Under the pieces are notes generated by a model. That model was given only the letters and a program-made list of their open reading frames with translations. It was not told where the DNA came from and ran no database searches. A stretch of 50,503 bases of DNA from an uncultured cyanobacterium. GTDB taxonomy: Bacteria; Cyanobacteriota; Cyanobacteriia; Cyanobacteriales; Nostocaceae. The stretch covers positions 1 to 50,503 of the forward strand of contig CAIVAU010000050.1 in the NCBI GenBank assembly GCA_903903925.1, in the 5' to 3' direction. Within the stretch, counting starts at the first letter, position 1, and each line of letters opens with the position of its first letter. Shown here piece by piece: positions 9,213-18,767 of the stretch. The position numbers and the translations under genes are program-made.

Positions 9213-9725
9213 CTAACTCCTTAAATGCCCCACCAGTGCTTGCAAACCCAGTAAATAACTTTGGACGCCAAATCCACTAATTTGACCGATAGCAACTGGG
9301 GCAATATAGGAATTATGGCGAAAACCCTCGCGACGGTAGATGTTACTCAGGTGTACTTCTACTGTAGGTAAGTTAACAGCAGCGATCGCATCTCGTAACG
9401 CCACGCTTGTATGAGTGTATGCACCAGCATTGATCAAAATTCCTTGGTGTTGCTCTAATGCTTCATGGATAGCATCTACTAAAATCCCTTCATGATTCGA
9501 CTGTATAAAAGTAACTTTCGCCTGTAGTTTTAGTGCTTCTGCTTCTAACAGGCGATTTATTTCCGCCAAACTTATGGAACCATAAATTCCTGGTTCTCGC
9601 TGTCCTAGCAAATTTAAGTTTGGCCCATGTATTACCAGAACGCTTAAGGAGCGCAAGATGGTGTCCGGCTTTTGTAAAGACGCTGCTTGCAACGTCTCTA
9701 CATTAACGCCTGCGCGAGCGCTCAT
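9213..9725 (-). CDS. aroQ: Type II 3-dehydroquinate dehydratase
   Basis: Third enzyme of the shikimate pathway; it removes water from 3-dehydroquinate. The type II core is complete: [19 protein letters not shown] with the catalytic Tyr, [18 protein letters not shown] with the catalytic His, and [14 protein letters not shown]. At 170 residues it is about 23 longer than usual. The extra N terminus ([18 protein letters not shown]) is encoded by an inverted-repeat element and overlaps the end of a 45-aa gene in another frame. The native start may be the TTG at 9656, giving a 147-residue protein, but no ribosome site marks either start. Confidence 0.93.
   Translation of the reverse strand: MSARAGVNVETLQAASLQKPDTILRSLSVLVIHGPNLNLLGQREPGIYGSISLAEINRLLEAEALKLQAKVTFIQSNHEGILVDAIHEALEQHQGILINAGAYTHTSVALRDAIAAVNLPTVEVHLSNIYRREGFRHNSYIAPVAIGQISGFGVQSYLLGLQALVGHLRS
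9674..9701. repeat. 28-bp imperfect palindrome inside the aroQ 5' end
   Basis: GTAAAGACGCTGC and GCAACGTCTCTAC form 13-base arms with two mismatches around a TT centre. The arm GTAGAGACG is a motif I associate with dispersed repeats in Nostoc-type genomes. It encodes the unusual N-terminal residues of AroQ, so it looks like an insertion between the small upstream gene and aroQ. Confidence 0.7.
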
Positions 9726-9840
9726 CTACTGGAATTGGAATCAGTTCTGGTTCCGGCTCGACCTCTGGCCCTAGAAGGGCTTCAATCAGCTTGCGTGCGA
9801 ACTCCTTAAGCTTTTCTAGAACCTTTTCTATATAGTCCAT
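9703..9840 (-). CDS. Hidden 45-residue conserved-looking protein
   Basis: The minus strand encodes 45 residues: an amphipathic, charged N-terminal helix ([20 protein letters not shown]), then [20 protein letters not shown] and a basic end RSRRR. The alternating helix and acidic proline segment look like a real protein, and I recall similar short cyanobacterial products. CAGGAG lies about 13 bases before the ATG. Its stop codon falls within the 5' end of the aroQ frame as drawn, so the two overlap by 23 bases in different frames. The function is unknown. Confidence 0.65.
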   Translation of the reverse strand: MDYIEKVLEKLKEFARKLIEALLGPEVEPEPELIPIPVDERSRRR

Positions 9841-10086
9841 TGAACTGACTACTCCTGAGTTACTACCTCAATTTTTTAATGGTCAAATGCGGAGAAACTA
9901 ACTTACTCAAGCCCTTCGGCTTAAAATTGGGTTGATTCACACGTACCATGTTTGGGTATGAGCCACTTTTAAAATGTAGTTTTTCTCCCCGTCTTTTAAG
10001 AGTATCACATTAATCTTCCACAGATCTCTATCCTACTGGAGGGTATTTGGGATCAACAGCCAAGATGAGAAAGGTTCACTTGTGAA

Positions 10087-12771
10087 CTATTTCTTTTTGG
10101 TAGCAGATGTTGAGGATTTGGTAGTTGACTTAGTTCTAGAAGTTTTCGATTTACTGGTTTTGCTAGTAGATTTGGTAGTTTGCTCTTTAGTCGCCAACAA
10201 CTCTAGCGCTGTAGACAGAGTCAAATCTTCAACTGATTCACCTTCTGGAACACTCACATTAGTTTTCCCATGCTTAATGTAAGGACCGTAAGGTCCGTTG
10301 TATATGTTTACAGGTTCGCCGTCCTCGGGATGAGAACCCAATTCCCTTAAGGCTGCTTTAGATTTGCTGTTGGTGGTGCTGCGTCCTTTTTTCGGTTCAG
10401 ATAATAACTCCAAGGCTCTTTCTAAAGAAATTGTCAGGACATTATCACCTGCTTTGAGGGAGCGATAATCTTTTCCTTCTTTTCCTTGATCGTGGACTAC
10501 ATAAGGACCAAAACGTCCCAAATTAGTTTGAATTTTACCACTTGTCACTGGATGAACACCTAATGTTCGGGGTAATGCCAACAACCCAAGAGCCAAATCA
10601 AGGGTGGCGGTTTCTAAGGTGACACCCTTGGGAAGAGAAGCTTGTTTCGGTTTGGGGTTTTCCTCTGACTTTTCACCCAACTGAACATAGGGACCATAAG
10701 GACCAAGTAGCACATAAATGAGTTCGCCTGTTTCTGGATGTCTACCTAACTGGTCAGGCCCTACAGTTTTTTGCCGCAGCAGGGTTTCTACCTGTTTGGG
10801 GTCAAGATCTGCTGGAGTGAGGTCTTTGGGAAGTGATGCGGTGATCACACTGTCACCATTTCCTACTTCAATGTAGGGGCCAAATTTGCCAATGCGAACT
10901 TTGGCATCTAAGTTTTCCAGTTCTACTGTCCGAGCAGCATTAGCATCAATTTGGTTTTCCTGTTCTTTAACTAGGGTTTCTAGACCTTTGTCTCCCAGAT
11001 AAAATTCCTTCAGGTAGGGTAGCCATTTGGCTTCTCCCGTAGCAATTTCGTCCAGGGTTTGCTCCATCTTTGAGGTAAAGCTGGGATCTACAATGTCAGG
11101 AAAGTGTTTTTCTAGGAGATTGGTCACAGCAAAGGCAGTGAAGGTAGGAATAAGGGCGTTATTGGTTAATTGGGCGTAACCCTTGTCGATGATGGTGCCT
11201 ATAATGCTGGCGTAAGTACTGGGACGCCCGATCCCTTCACTCTCCAAGGTTTTCACCAAAGTTGCTTCGGTGTACCTAGCGGGAGGTTGGGTTTCATGCC
11301 CATTCGCTTCTAAGTCAGTACAGTTTGGGCGATCGCCCACCTTCAAGTTAGGCAAGATGACTTCTTGGTCTTCCAGTGCTGCTTCAGGGTCATCTGAACC
11401 TTCGACGTAAGCACGTAAAAACCCTGGAAAATCTATCCGCTTACCAGAAGACCGAAACCCAGCGTCTTCTACTTGCAGCTGCACACTGATTTGAGTTTGG
11501 CGGGAGTCAGCCATTTGGCTGGCGACGGTACGCTTCCAAATCAGGTCGTACACTTGTAGTTCTCGACCACCTAAAAGAGTTTCTTGGGGGGTACGGAAGG
11601 TGCTACCTGCTGGTCTAATAGCTTCGTGGGCTTCTTGTGCGCCTTTCGATTTGGTGGTGTATTGCCTAATTTGAGGGCTGAGGTATTGTTTGCCGTAACG
11701 TTGTTCCACACAAGTACGGGCTGCGGTGATTGCCTGATCTGACAAATGTACTGAATCTGTACGCATGTAGGTAATATACCCTTGTTCATACAAATTCTGC
11801 GCAATCCGCATGGTGTCTCGTGCTGACAGTCGCAGTTTGCGGTTAGATTCTTGTTGCAAGGTAGAGGTGGTGAACGGTGGTGCGGGTTTACGCGTCACAG
11901 GACGTTCTTCTATATCTATAACTTGCCAAGCTTTTTCAGTTAGGCGTTCTTGGAGAGCGAGTGCTTCTTCTTCCTTTAAAAGGATAACGTGGCGATCAGC
12001 AGCTATTTGCCCAGTTGTTGAATCGAAATCGCCGCCATTTGCTAGTCTAGTTCCTCCCAGTGTGACTAATTGGGCGATAAAAGTCATCGAGGTGGGGGAA
12101 GGGTCGGAGGAAGAGACACCCCCTGCTCCCTCTTCCGGGGGCGTCAAAGTTGCCTTTAGATCCCAGTATGTCCCTTGGTGGAAGGCACGGCGTTGGCGTT
12201 CTCGCCTCACCAACAGCCTCACTGCAACCGATTGTACCCGCCCAGCAGATAAACCCCAAGCGATTTTCTTCCACAGTAGAGGTGATAGGGTGTAACCTAC
12301 AAGTCTATCTAAAATTCGTCGCGTTTCTTGGGCGCGAACTAGCTGCTCATCAATGTTGCGACAGTTTTTCAGCGCTTTTTTGATCGCCTCAGAGGTAATT
12401 TCGTGAAACACCATCCGCTTGGTAGGAACTTTTGGCTTGAGCAGCTGGTGTAAATGCCAACTGATGCTTTCACCTTCCCGATCTTCGTCAGTTGCCAGGA
12501 TCAGCTCATCCGCGTCTTTCAAGGCTTCTTTAAGCTGGGTGACAATTTTCTTTTTATCTTTAGGAACTACATACAGAGGTTCAAAGTCGGCGTCTACGTT
12601 CACCCCGAGCTGCGCCCATTTTTCCCCTTTCACGTTAGCGGGAATTTCACTAGCCGATTGGGGAAGGTCACGGACATGACCCATAGACGCTTCTACCCGA
12701 TAGTCTTTCGGTAGGTAGTTGCGAATGGTACGAGCTTTGGTCGGAGATTCGACGATGACAAGAGTTGACAT
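10087..12771 (-). CDS. topA: DNA topoisomerase I (type IA)
   Basis: An 894-residue type IA topoisomerase that relaxes negative supercoils. The Toprim domain begins at [12 protein letters not shown] and contains DEDREGES (about 95-102). The active-site Tyr is in [10 protein letters not shown] (about residue 331). The C-terminal half carries several repeats of the topo-C kind ([38 protein letters not shown]) instead of four-cysteine zinc fingers, as in other cyanobacteria, and ends in a Lys/Ser/Thr-rich tail. A short Pro/Ser/Gly insertion ([18 protein letters not shown]) near residue 215 looks lineage-specific. Confidence 0.96.
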   Translation of the reverse strand: MSTLVIVESPTKARTIRNYLPKDYRVEASMGHVRDLPQSASEIPANVKGEKWAQLGVNVDADFEPLYVVPKDKKKIVTQLKEALKDADELILATDEDREGESISWHLHQLLKPKVPTKRMVFHEITSEAIKKALKNCRNIDEQLVRAQETRRILDRLVGYTLSPLLWKKIAWGLSAGRVQSVAVRLLVRRERQRRAFHQGTYWDLKATLTPPEEGAGGVSSSDPSPTSMTFIAQLVTLGGTRLANGGDFDSTTGQIAADRHVILLKEEEALALQERLTEKAWQVIDIEERPVTRKPAPPFTTSTLQQESNRKLRLSARDTMRIAQNLYEQGYITYMRTDSVHLSDQAITAARTCVEQRYGKQYLSPQIRQYTTKSKGAQEAHEAIRPAGSTFRTPQETLLGGRELQVYDLIWKRTVASQMADSRQTQISVQLQVEDAGFRSSGKRIDFPGFLRAYVEGSDDPEAALEDQEVILPNLKVGDRPNCTDLEANGHETQPPARYTEATLVKTLESEGIGRPSTYASIIGTIIDKGYAQLTNNALIPTFTAFAVTNLLEKHFPDIVDPSFTSKMEQTLDEIATGEAKWLPYLKEFYLGDKGLETLVKEQENQIDANAARTVELENLDAKVRIGKFGPYIEVGNGDSVITASLPKDLTPADLDPKQVETLLRQKTVGPDQLGRHPETGELIYVLLGPYGPYVQLGEKSEENPKPKQASLPKGVTLETATLDLALGLLALPRTLGVHPVTSGKIQTNLGRFGPYVVHDQGKEGKDYRSLKAGDNVLTISLERALELLSEPKKGRSTTNSKSKAALRELGSHPEDGEPVNIYNGPYGPYIKHGKTNVSVPEGESVEDLTLSTALELLATKEQTTKSTSKTSKSKTSRTKSTTKSSTSATKKK

Positions 12772-12870
12772 GGAAATTTCAAAAAAAAGAATAGCTGCTA
12801 AGCTAAACAGTTAGGTTGAAAGGATTGAGCGCGAGAACTCACGCTAAAACATCGCCCTAAGGGATGTGAT

Positions 12871-13122
12871 TTAATCCTTACACAAACTGTCCGAATGAGC
12901 GCGAAATTCCCCCAAAGTTAGGTAATCGGGGAGAATACGTGCCCAAATTGGGAAATTCGACCGGAGCAAAGTGTACGTCAAGGGCGATCGCATGGTGAGA
13001 TGATGACGCATTTCCCGACGTAGGCGAGGAGCGTGCATGGTTTTGTCTTCCGTCAGATATAGACAAGACAGTGAATCTTCCTGTAGGATAGCTCTTCCCA
13101 TTGGCAATTGACCAAAATGCAA
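12871..13122 (-). CDS. Hypothetical 83-residue protein upstream of topA
   Basis: An uninterrupted frame of 83 residues on the same strand as topA, about 100 bp upstream. The product is basic and His/Arg-rich in the middle (KTMHAPRLRREMRHHL), then more hydrophobic (YTLLRSNFPIWARILPDYLTL). I do not recognise the family. There is only a weak ribosome site. A HIP1-like GCGATCGC site lies inside the frame. It could be a short conserved protein or a fragment. Confidence 0.4.
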   Translation of the reverse strand: MHFGQLPMGRAILQEDSLSCLYLTEDKTMHAPRLRREMRHHLTMRSPLTYTLLRSNFPIWARILPDYLTLGEFRAHSDSLCKD

Positions 13123-13189
13123 GCCTGATTGAGTCCTAGTATAAGAGGTCAGGAATGAAAAGAACCCTACTCCCTACACCGCAAGGCGG

Positions 13190-13220
13190 AAGTCAAAAAT
13201 CAAAAGTCAAAAGTCAAAAG
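13190..13220. repeat. Short tandem AAAAGTC repeats
   Basis: Four or so AAAAGTC units (STRR type) lie in the gap between the 83-aa ORF and the RRM gene. The rest of 13123-13428 (about 300 bp) should hold the rbp promoter and a leader; I see no gene. Confidence 0.7.
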
Positions 13221-13428
13221 CATTATAGAGCAAGGCTTGTGCCTGGTTGAAATGGGTGGTTTATTTACGCACCGGCTGTACTAGTCAACTCTAGCTTTTT
13301 GTAAATAAAGTTATGCTAACATAATGCTGGAGAAGTGAATTCGGCTTTATGGTCCTTGTTTTTATTCCTAGAATTGCAAGTGGCTCTCCGGATAAGCGTC
13401 TCTGAACAATTTGATTCTGGAGAGTTTC

Positions 13429-13749
13429 ATGTCAATTTACGTAGGTAACCTATCCTACAACGTCACACAAGACGACCTGAGTAAGGTGTTTTCTGAGTAC
13501 GGCGCTGTGAAGCGAGTGCAAGTACCCACCGACCGAGAAACGGGTCGTGCAAGAGGCTTTGGTTTCGTAGAAATGGAGTCAGAAGCAGCAGAAAATGCCG
13601 CCATTACAGCTCTAGATGGAGCTGAGTGGATGGGGCGTGTCATGAAGGTTAATAAGGCTAGACCACGAGAAGAAAAAAATAGTCGCTCTGGTGGTGGTAG
13701 CTGGGGTAACAAAAGTACTAGTGATGATGGATACTCTAGGCGCTATTAA
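13429..13749 (+). CDS. RRM-type RNA-binding protein (Rbp family)
   Basis: A 106-residue cyanobacterial Rbp with one RNA recognition motif. RNP2 is IYVGNL (3-8) and RNP1 is RGFGFVEM (about 43-50). A Ser/Gly-rich tail (SRSGGGSWGN) ends in SRRY. In cyanobacteria these bind RNA and are often cold-induced or involved in mRNA positioning. The ATG at 13429 is preceded 5 bases upstream by TGGAGAG. An in-frame TTG at 13411 would put that ribosome site inside the coding region, so the later start is preferred. Confidence 0.93.
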   Translation: MSIYVGNLSYNVTQDDLSKVFSEYGAVKRVQVPTDRETGRARGFGFVEMESEAAENAAITALDGAEWMGRVMKVNKARPREEKNSRSGGGSWGNKSTSDDGYSRRY

Positions 13750-13858
13750 GTCTTGAAGTTATTGATCAACTCAGGAAACAAGAACTTTTGCTAAAAAGCA
13801 TTGCTAAGCACAATTTAATACTGGAATAGCAGTTCAGGAAATGTCTGATCTGCTTATC

Positions 13859-13901
13859 CTTATTCAAGCAGTTCAGTTATCCACTAAACTGCTTGAATAA
13901 G
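13859..13901 (+). terminator. Strong hairpin downstream of the RRM gene
   Basis: Perfect 15-base arms (CTTATTCAAGCAGTT at 13859-13873 and its complement at 13887-13901) flank a 13-base loop, 110 bp after the stop. There is no T-run, so it may be a 3' stabiliser, a small RNA or a repeat rather than a classical terminator. Confidence 0.5.
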
Positions 13902-13906
13902 AATTC

Positions 13907-14037
13907 AGAAGTCAGGAGTCAGGAGTCAGGAGTCAGAATGCACCAAAATTGTAAATTTGGTGCGGTCTTTCACCATCTATTCATCCACCAGTAACACAGA
14001 ATTTCCACTGAATTCTGAATTCTGACTCCTGAATTCT
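13907..14037. repeat. STRR repeats before ndhB
   Basis: GGAGTCA units at 13914-13937 and inverse TGACTCC units with GAATTC at 14010-14037 face each other, about 75 bp apart. The 530-bp gap 13750-14279 contains these, the 13859 hairpin and presumably the ndhB promoter; no gene is visible. Confidence 0.8.
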
Positions 14038-14279
14038 TTCTTGTTAATTATTTATGAAAATTCTGAGAATGACAACCGCTAAACTTGGTTGGGGTTGGAG
14101 CAAGGGAAGATGAGAAAAATCAGGAACATCAAGGGGATGAGGGGGATGATAGAGTGTTTTATCCCCCCCGTTCTCGCTGCTCATTCCCAAAAAACAGGTT
14201 AATGCAACGTAAACAAAAAACAATAGAATTAACACAGTTGGATCACTATGTCTACTAATAGCCAAAACCTACACAGCTC

Positions 14280-15824
14280 ATGGATTTTGCTAATTTTGCA
14301 TCCCAGTTGAATGCTGGAACGATCTTACCGGAGGGGATTGTGATTATCACCCTCTTGGGAGTTTTGATTGTTGACTTGATTTTGGGGCGCACATCCTCTC
14401 GCTGGATTGGATATCTGGCGATCGCGGGCTTACTTGCCTCCATAGTCGCTCTATATTTTCAATGGGATAGTACCAATCACTTCTTCTTAGGCGGAGCCTT
14501 TAATAGTGACGACCTCAGTATCGTCTTTCGCGGGATTGTGGCTTTGTCCTCTGTTGTCACCATTTTGATGTCGATTCGCTACGTCGAACAAAGTGGTACG
14601 GCTTTAGCAGAATTCATAGCCATTTTGCTGAGTGCGACCTTAGGAGGGATGTTTTTATCCGGGGCTAATGAGTTGGTGATGATTTTCATCTCCCTAGAAA
14701 CCCTGAGTATTTCCTCTTATATGCTCACAGGTTATACCAAGCGTGACCCTCGCTCAAATGAAGCAGCGCTGAAATACTTGTTGATTGGTGCTTCCAGTAC
14801 GGCAGTGTTTTTGTATGGGGTATCGCTCCTCTACGGTCTATCGGGGGGGCAAACTGAACTGGGTGCGATCGCAGACGGTATTGCTAGATCTAGTACTGGT
14901 CAATCCCTAGGTTTGCTGATTGCGCTGGTTTTTGTGATTGCAGGGATTGGCTTCAAAATCTCTGCTGCGCCCTTCCATCAGTGGACACCAGATGTTTACG
15001 AAGGTGCTCCTACTCCAGTGATTGCTTTTTTATCCGTCGGTTCCAAAGCAGCCGGGTTTGCCTTAGCCATCCGCCTACTGACCACAGCCTTCCCCCTTGT
15101 TGCGGATGAATGGAGATTGGTCTTCACTGTCCTCGCCGTTCTCAGCATGATTTTGGGGAACGTTGTCGCCCTCACCCAAACCAGCATGAAACGAATGCTA
15201 GCTTATTCATCTATTGCCCAAGCTGGGTTTGTGATGATTGGCTTGATTGCTGGGACAGATGCGGGATATGCCAGTATGGTCTTTTACCTGCTGATCTACC
15301 TGTTCATGAATCTGTGCGGCTTTACCTGCGTGATTCTGTTCTCTCTGCGGACAGGAACTGACCAAATTTCTGAGTACTCCGGTTTGTATCAGAAAGACCC
15401 TCTTCTCACTCTGGGATTAAGCATTTCTCTACTTTCCTTGGGAGGGATTCCACCACTAGCTGGGTTTTTCGGTAAGATTTACTTGTTCTGGGCTGGTTGG
15501 CAGGCAGGTCTTTACGGGTTAGTTTTGCTAGGATTGGTCACCACTGTCATCTCCATCTACTACTACATCCGCGTCATTAGAATGATGGTGGTTAAAGAAC
15601 CTCAAGAAATGTCCGACGTAGTGAAGAATTATCCCGAAGTGCGTTGGGATTTGCCAGGGTTTAGACCTTTACAGGTAGGGCTGATCGTGACTTTAATCGC
15701 CACTTCCATTGCAGGAATTTTGTCAAATCCTTTATTTACGCTGGCAAACAATTCCATCGTCAATACGGCAATCTTGCAACCGACGAAAGTTGTCACTAGC
15801 CAAGTGAGCGAAATGACCGAATAA
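14280..15824 (+). CDS. ndhB: NAD(P)H-quinone oxidoreductase subunit 2 (NdhB)
   Basis: A 514-residue, about 14-helix membrane subunit of the NDH-1 complex in the thylakoid, used for respiration and cyclic electron flow. The family's conserved stretches are visible: [58 protein letters not shown] with the proton-channel region, and [14 protein letters not shown]. It is the single NdhB gene of this window and stands alone. Confidence 0.97.
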   Translation: MDFANFASQLNAGTILPEGIVIITLLGVLIVDLILGRTSSRWIGYLAIAGLLASIVALYFQWDSTNHFFLGGAFNSDDLSIVFRGIVALSSVVTILMSIRYVEQSGTALAEFIAILLSATLGGMFLSGANELVMIFISLETLSISSYMLTGYTKRDPRSNEAALKYLLIGASSTAVFLYGVSLLYGLSGGQTELGAIADGIARSSTGQSLGLLIALVFVIAGIGFKISAAPFHQWTPDVYEGAPTPVIAFLSVGSKAAGFALAIRLLTTAFPLVADEWRLVFTVLAVLSMILGNVVALTQTSMKRMLAYSSIAQAGFVMIGLIAGTDAGYASMVFYLLIYLFMNLCGFTCVILFSLRTGTDQISEYSGLYQKDPLLTLGLSISLLSLGGIPPLAGFFGKIYLFWAGWQAGLYGLVLLGLVTTVISIYYYIRVIRMMVVKEPQEMSDVVKNYPEVRWDLPGFRPLQVGLIVTLIATSIAGILSNPLFTLANNSIVNTAILQPTKVVTSQVSEMTE

Positions 15825-15913
15825 TTCGTAATGACGCTCGCGGACTCGTCACCAAAGGCGATGTTCGCGCCGCGTCTCCCGAATTCAGTAGATTGTAATT
15901 CAGATCAGTGCCA

Positions 15914-15954
15914 AGAAACCCGGTTTCTGCCGTTTTACCGGGTTTCTCCTTTTT
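15914..15954 (+). terminator. Intrinsic terminator of ndhB
   Basis: AGAAACCCGG (15914-15923) pairs perfectly with CCGGGTTTCT (15938-15947), followed by CCTTTTT. A repeat-like segment (ACGCTCGCGGACTCG) lies between it and ndhB. The rest of the 15825-16494 gap is AT-rich, with purine-rich GGCAGGGGA/CCCCTGCC repeats at 16270-16322; no gene is visible. Confidence 0.8.
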
Positions 15955-16494
15955 CAAAATTCAAATAGGATTCCTATAGTTATACTTAGTGCTAGAAAAT
16001 TCATTTTAAACTTGGTTTTGAAACCCCAATATGCCTAATCATTGTATAATTTCTCGTTATTTAGAGAATAAAAATCAATATCATTACGGATACAATTTCC
16101 TATTTTTTATTCAAAAATAACTGTGAAGATTAATTTTTTGACTAGCGACAAAATATTGGTGAAGAAGGCAGTTATGCTGAAGAGTGCAATAGAGTTTAGG
16201 CTTCAAACCTAGACTTATTGTAAGCTACTAAATCAGAAATGGATGGTGGAGCAATACTGCTCGGATAAGCAGGGGAGGCAGGGGAAGCCAAAATCCCCCC
16301 CCTGCCTCCATTTCTGCCCCTGCTCTTATACTGCTTGTCTCAATCTAGAAATTCCAAAACCTACGCAGTATTGGATGGTGGAGGACATAAGTAAGCACTG
16401 ATTCTTATGTCCTGACGACTGTTTTGTAGCTAGGTAGAAAAAAAATTTTGTCCAGATTTATCAATTTTATAAATTCGTTGAATGTCAGGAAGAT

Positions 16495-17922
16495 ATGGTA
16501 ATATTACAAGCCGAAAACACAGAAAACCCACTTTTCAACATTCACAAATTTTGGGAGCAAGAGATTAAATCTCTATTTACAATTGAGTCTTTGTTATTCC
16601 AAGTCAAGACCCTGAAAGGAAAAGATATCAAGTATGTCAACTTAGATAATGGAGCTACAACCACGCCCTTTGCACCCGTTAAGCAATACGTGAACGAGAT
16701 GCTTGATTCTTATGGTAGCGTGCATCGCGGTTCTGGGCAAAAATCTCTGATCTCTACTCGCGAGTACGACGCCAGCAGAGATATCATCCGAAACTTTGTA
16801 GGAGCCTCCTCCCAAAACTATGTCATTTTTGCGAAAAATACGACGGAAGCAATTAATGGAGCAGCCACATTGTGGGCTAAAAGACCTGGCAAAATTTTAG
16901 TTTCTGACATTGAGCATTCTTCAAACTTGCTACCTTGGATAACCAACGATCAAGTTGTTCAGTACCGAACACAACCAGACGGAAGTGTTGATTTAGTGGA
17001 AATTGAGAATATTTTAAAAGCACACAAACAGCGACCAGAAAATGAGCAGATTAAGCTACTAACTATTACTGGTGCTTCGACAATTACAGGTTACAGACCT
17101 CCTATTTATGCAATTGCAGCTTTAGCTCATCGGTATAATGCTAAGATGTTTGCTGACGTGTGTCAGTTAATTCCCCATGAACGAGTAGATATGCTTGCGG
17201 ATGATGATCCTTGCCATCTAGACTTCTTAGCGTTCTCCGGACACAAAATGTATGCTCCGTATGGAACAGGGATCATAGTCGGACCGAAGGAGTTTTTTGA
17301 CGGCTTCAATCCGTACCAAATTGGTGGCGGAAACCTGCCTTACATCACCAGAAATCTGGAAATCAAGAGATTCTACACAGAACGGGCACATGACCCAGGA
17401 ACACCTAACGCAATGGGTGCGATCTCTATAGCAAAGGCAATACAGATTATCGAAGATCTCAAACAGGAAAGAATTGCCAAGTATGAACATTCCTTGGTTG
17501 AATACACGTTCACAGGACTGCAACAAATTCCTGGTGTCACCATACATATCTCAGGAGAGAGTTTAGCTCATGTGATTCCCTTTGACGTTAATGGGTTTGA
17601 TGGACGCCTCGTGGCCGAAATCTTGGCCCAAGAACACGGAATTGGAGTGAGATCCGGTGCTTTCTGTACCTACGAATACATCCGTAAGCTGAAGAATGTT
17701 TCAGATGAAGAAGACAGCAAAATTGCCCAAGAAGTAGAGATGGGAATGACACGGAACATTCCTAACATTATCCGAGCAAGCTTTGCGATGTATAACACCC
17801 TTGAAGATTGCGATCGCTTCCTTGACGCAATTTCAGAGATAGTCAAAAGCGGAGTTGATCACTATCTACCCTACTACAGACAGGATGAGAAAACTGGTAT
17901 TTGGACAGTGAGAGATAGGTAG
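16495..17922 (+). CDS. Class V PLP aminotransferase, cysteine-desulfurase-like
   Basis: A 475-residue fold-type I PLP enzyme. The Schiff-base lysine is K251 in FSGHKMYAPYGTG. H141 (IEHSSN) and D221 (ADVCQ) match PLP-stacking and pyridine-N positions. GVRSGAFC carries R386 and C391, placed like the active-site Cys of SufS/NifS, so sulfur removal from cysteine or a related substrate is plausible. An extra N terminus of about 45 residues precedes the core. The ATG follows AGGAAG closely. It stands alone between an empty 670-bp gap and the NACHT cassette. Confidence 0.8.
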   Translation: MVILQAENTENPLFNIHKFWEQEIKSLFTIESLLFQVKTLKGKDIKYVNLDNGATTTPFAPVKQYVNEMLDSYGSVHRGSGQKSLISTREYDASRDIIRNFVGASSQNYVIFAKNTTEAINGAATLWAKRPGKILVSDIEHSSNLLPWITNDQVVQYRTQPDGSVDLVEIENILKAHKQRPENEQIKLLTITGASTITGYRPPIYAIAALAHRYNAKMFADVCQLIPHERVDMLADDDPCHLDFLAFSGHKMYAPYGTGIIVGPKEFFDGFNPYQIGGGNLPYITRNLEIKRFYTERAHDPGTPNAMGAISIAKAIQIIEDLKQERIAKYEHSLVEYTFTGLQQIPGVTIHISGESLAHVIPFDVNGFDGRLVAEILAQEHGIGVRSGAFCTYEYIRKLKNVSDEEDSKIAQEVEMGMTRNIPNIIRASFAMYNTLEDCDRFLDAISEIVKSGVDHYLPYYRQDEKTGIWTVRDR

Positions 17923-17934
17923 TTTTAGAGTGGA

Positions 17935-18062
17935 AAAGGGTGTGGGTTCATCAATGCTGACACGGTGAATGCAAGAGCGCATAGGTGGTGATATCTGGAA
18001 TTTTTTCTTTGAACAGAAGCTAGCACCTTGGGAGTGGCAACGAGAGCGATCGCACACAACAA
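17935..18062 (+). pseudogene. Remnant of a NACHT gene (both ends only)
   Basis: Bases from about 17940 match the N-terminal motif region of the intact NACHT gene at 19178 (GFINADTVNA, then a one-base insertion, then IGGDIWNFF). Only about 60 bases later they join a C-terminal end (EQKLAPWEWQRERS) and the same GATCGCACACAACAAATTAACTCTT tract that follows the intact gene at 21117. The NTPase and membrane domains are deleted, so this is the decayed first copy of the cassette. Confidence 0.8.
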
Positions 18063-18063
18063 A

Positions 18064-18384
18064 TTAACTCTTGATTGGATCAACCCGACCAATCCCAAGG
18101 CTTAACAGCATTGTCCTGACATCCTCCCACTCTGGACCACAGTAGTAGTATTTCTGCTCTAGTAGATCTGCTAAATAGTACCCTGGCTTACCCATATTTA
18201 TCCGAAAAAGCTGGACAACAACCTTTTTCTTAGTTGTGCCAAACATAAACTCAATGTCACCTTCCGTTGGTAGATTTAGCGGATTAAAAAACACTCTGCC
18301 TTTGAGGAAGTGCCAGTAAGATTTTTCTGGTGTAATGTGCCGTTGAACAATTCGGTACTCAACGGGGTAAACTATTTTCTCCAT
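18064..18384 (-). CDS. Cassette protein of unknown function, copy A (106 aa)
   Basis: A 106-residue basic protein, paralogous to the one at 21133-21450. Conserved parts are the N terminus (M[ED]KI[VI]YP..YRI), RVFFNPLNLP, LFRINMGKPGYYLADLLEQ, then KYYYCGPEWEDVRTMLLSLG. The Tyr-rich KYYYCG and the final 50 residues are almost unchanged between copies, while the N-terminal halves have diverged. I do not recognise a family. The ATG at 18384 is chosen because it aligns with the paralogue's start; an upstream TTG would add four residues. Confidence 0.75.
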   Translation of the reverse strand: MEKIVYPVEYRIVQRHITPEKSYWHFLKGRVFFNPLNLPTEGDIEFMFGTTKKKVVVQLFRINMGKPGYYLADLLEQKYYYCGPEWEDVRTMLLSLGIGRVDPIKS

Positions 18385-18419
18385 ATCCGTACCCAATAGG
18401 TTACACTGTAGAAAGGGTT

Positions 18420-18442
18420 GCCCCCAAGGGCAAGTTGGGGGC
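18420..18442 (-). promoter_or_regulatory. Intercistronic hairpin, copy A
   Basis: Eight-base arms GCCCCCAA/TTGGGGGC with a 7-base loop lie between the two minus-strand cassette genes. A hairpin with a changed sequence but the same position and loop length occurs in copy B (21481-21505). No T-run follows on the minus strand, so RNA processing or partial attenuation fits better than full termination. Confidence 0.6.
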
Positions 18443-18460
18443 TGCTTTGAGGTTTAGAGA

Positions 18461-18667
18461 TTAGCTTTGACTATCGCCGTTTTCCTCTTCGTTATCCGCT
18501 TGAATATCAAGGTCATCGAGGATGTCCTCTCTATCAATCGGGGTTTCCTGTCCTGATACTGGATCTAGTTCGATCCAGGTACGCCGTCTAAACAGGAATC
18601 GGAAGATTCGGAATAGTGGCATCCAGCCATCACCTTTACCGTTACCTCTGTAATTTGGATCTGTCAA
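18461..18667 (-). CDS. Cassette small protein, copy A (68 aa, TTG start)
   Basis: The first gene of the minus-strand pair. The product starts MTDPNYRGNGKGDGWMP, then a basic aromatic segment (LFRIFRFLFRRR), then an acidic C terminus (DREDILDDLDIQADNEEENG). The TTG at 18667 is chosen because a near-perfect Shine-Dalgarno, AGGAGGTGAT, ends three bases upstream, and both are retained in copy B. The amphipathic aromatic stretch might contact membrane or protein. No family is recognised. Confidence 0.7.
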   Translation of the reverse strand: MTDPNYRGNGKGDGWMPLFRIFRFLFRRRTWIELDPVSGQETPIDREDILDDLDIQADNEEENGDSQS

Positions 18668-18708
18668 CTTATCACCTCCTAATGAGGGTATAATTTTTTG
18701 CCCCCCAT

Positions 18709-18757
18709 CATTCAATTATATCATGATTATTATCATGGTATAATAACAGCATGAATG
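18709..18757. promoter_or_regulatory. Divergent promoter with nested dyads, copy A
   Basis: An inner inverted repeat ATGAT-N4-ATCAT (18723-18736) lies inside an outer pair CATTCA (18709) / TGAATG (18752). TATAAT at 18739-18744 would be the -10 of the rightward RHH gene. The same arrangement is kept at 21759-21807, suggesting an operator, perhaps for the RHH protein itself. Confidence 0.6.
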
Positions 18758-18767
18758 AGATAAAATT

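Noticed and set aside
11810..12714. Several plus-strand frames opposite topA
   Set aside because: They are antisense to strongly conserved topoisomerase coding sequence and have no start signals.
12878..13066. 62-codon frame in another phase over the 83-aa ORF
   Set aside because: It is a shadow of the longer frame, with less protein-like composition.
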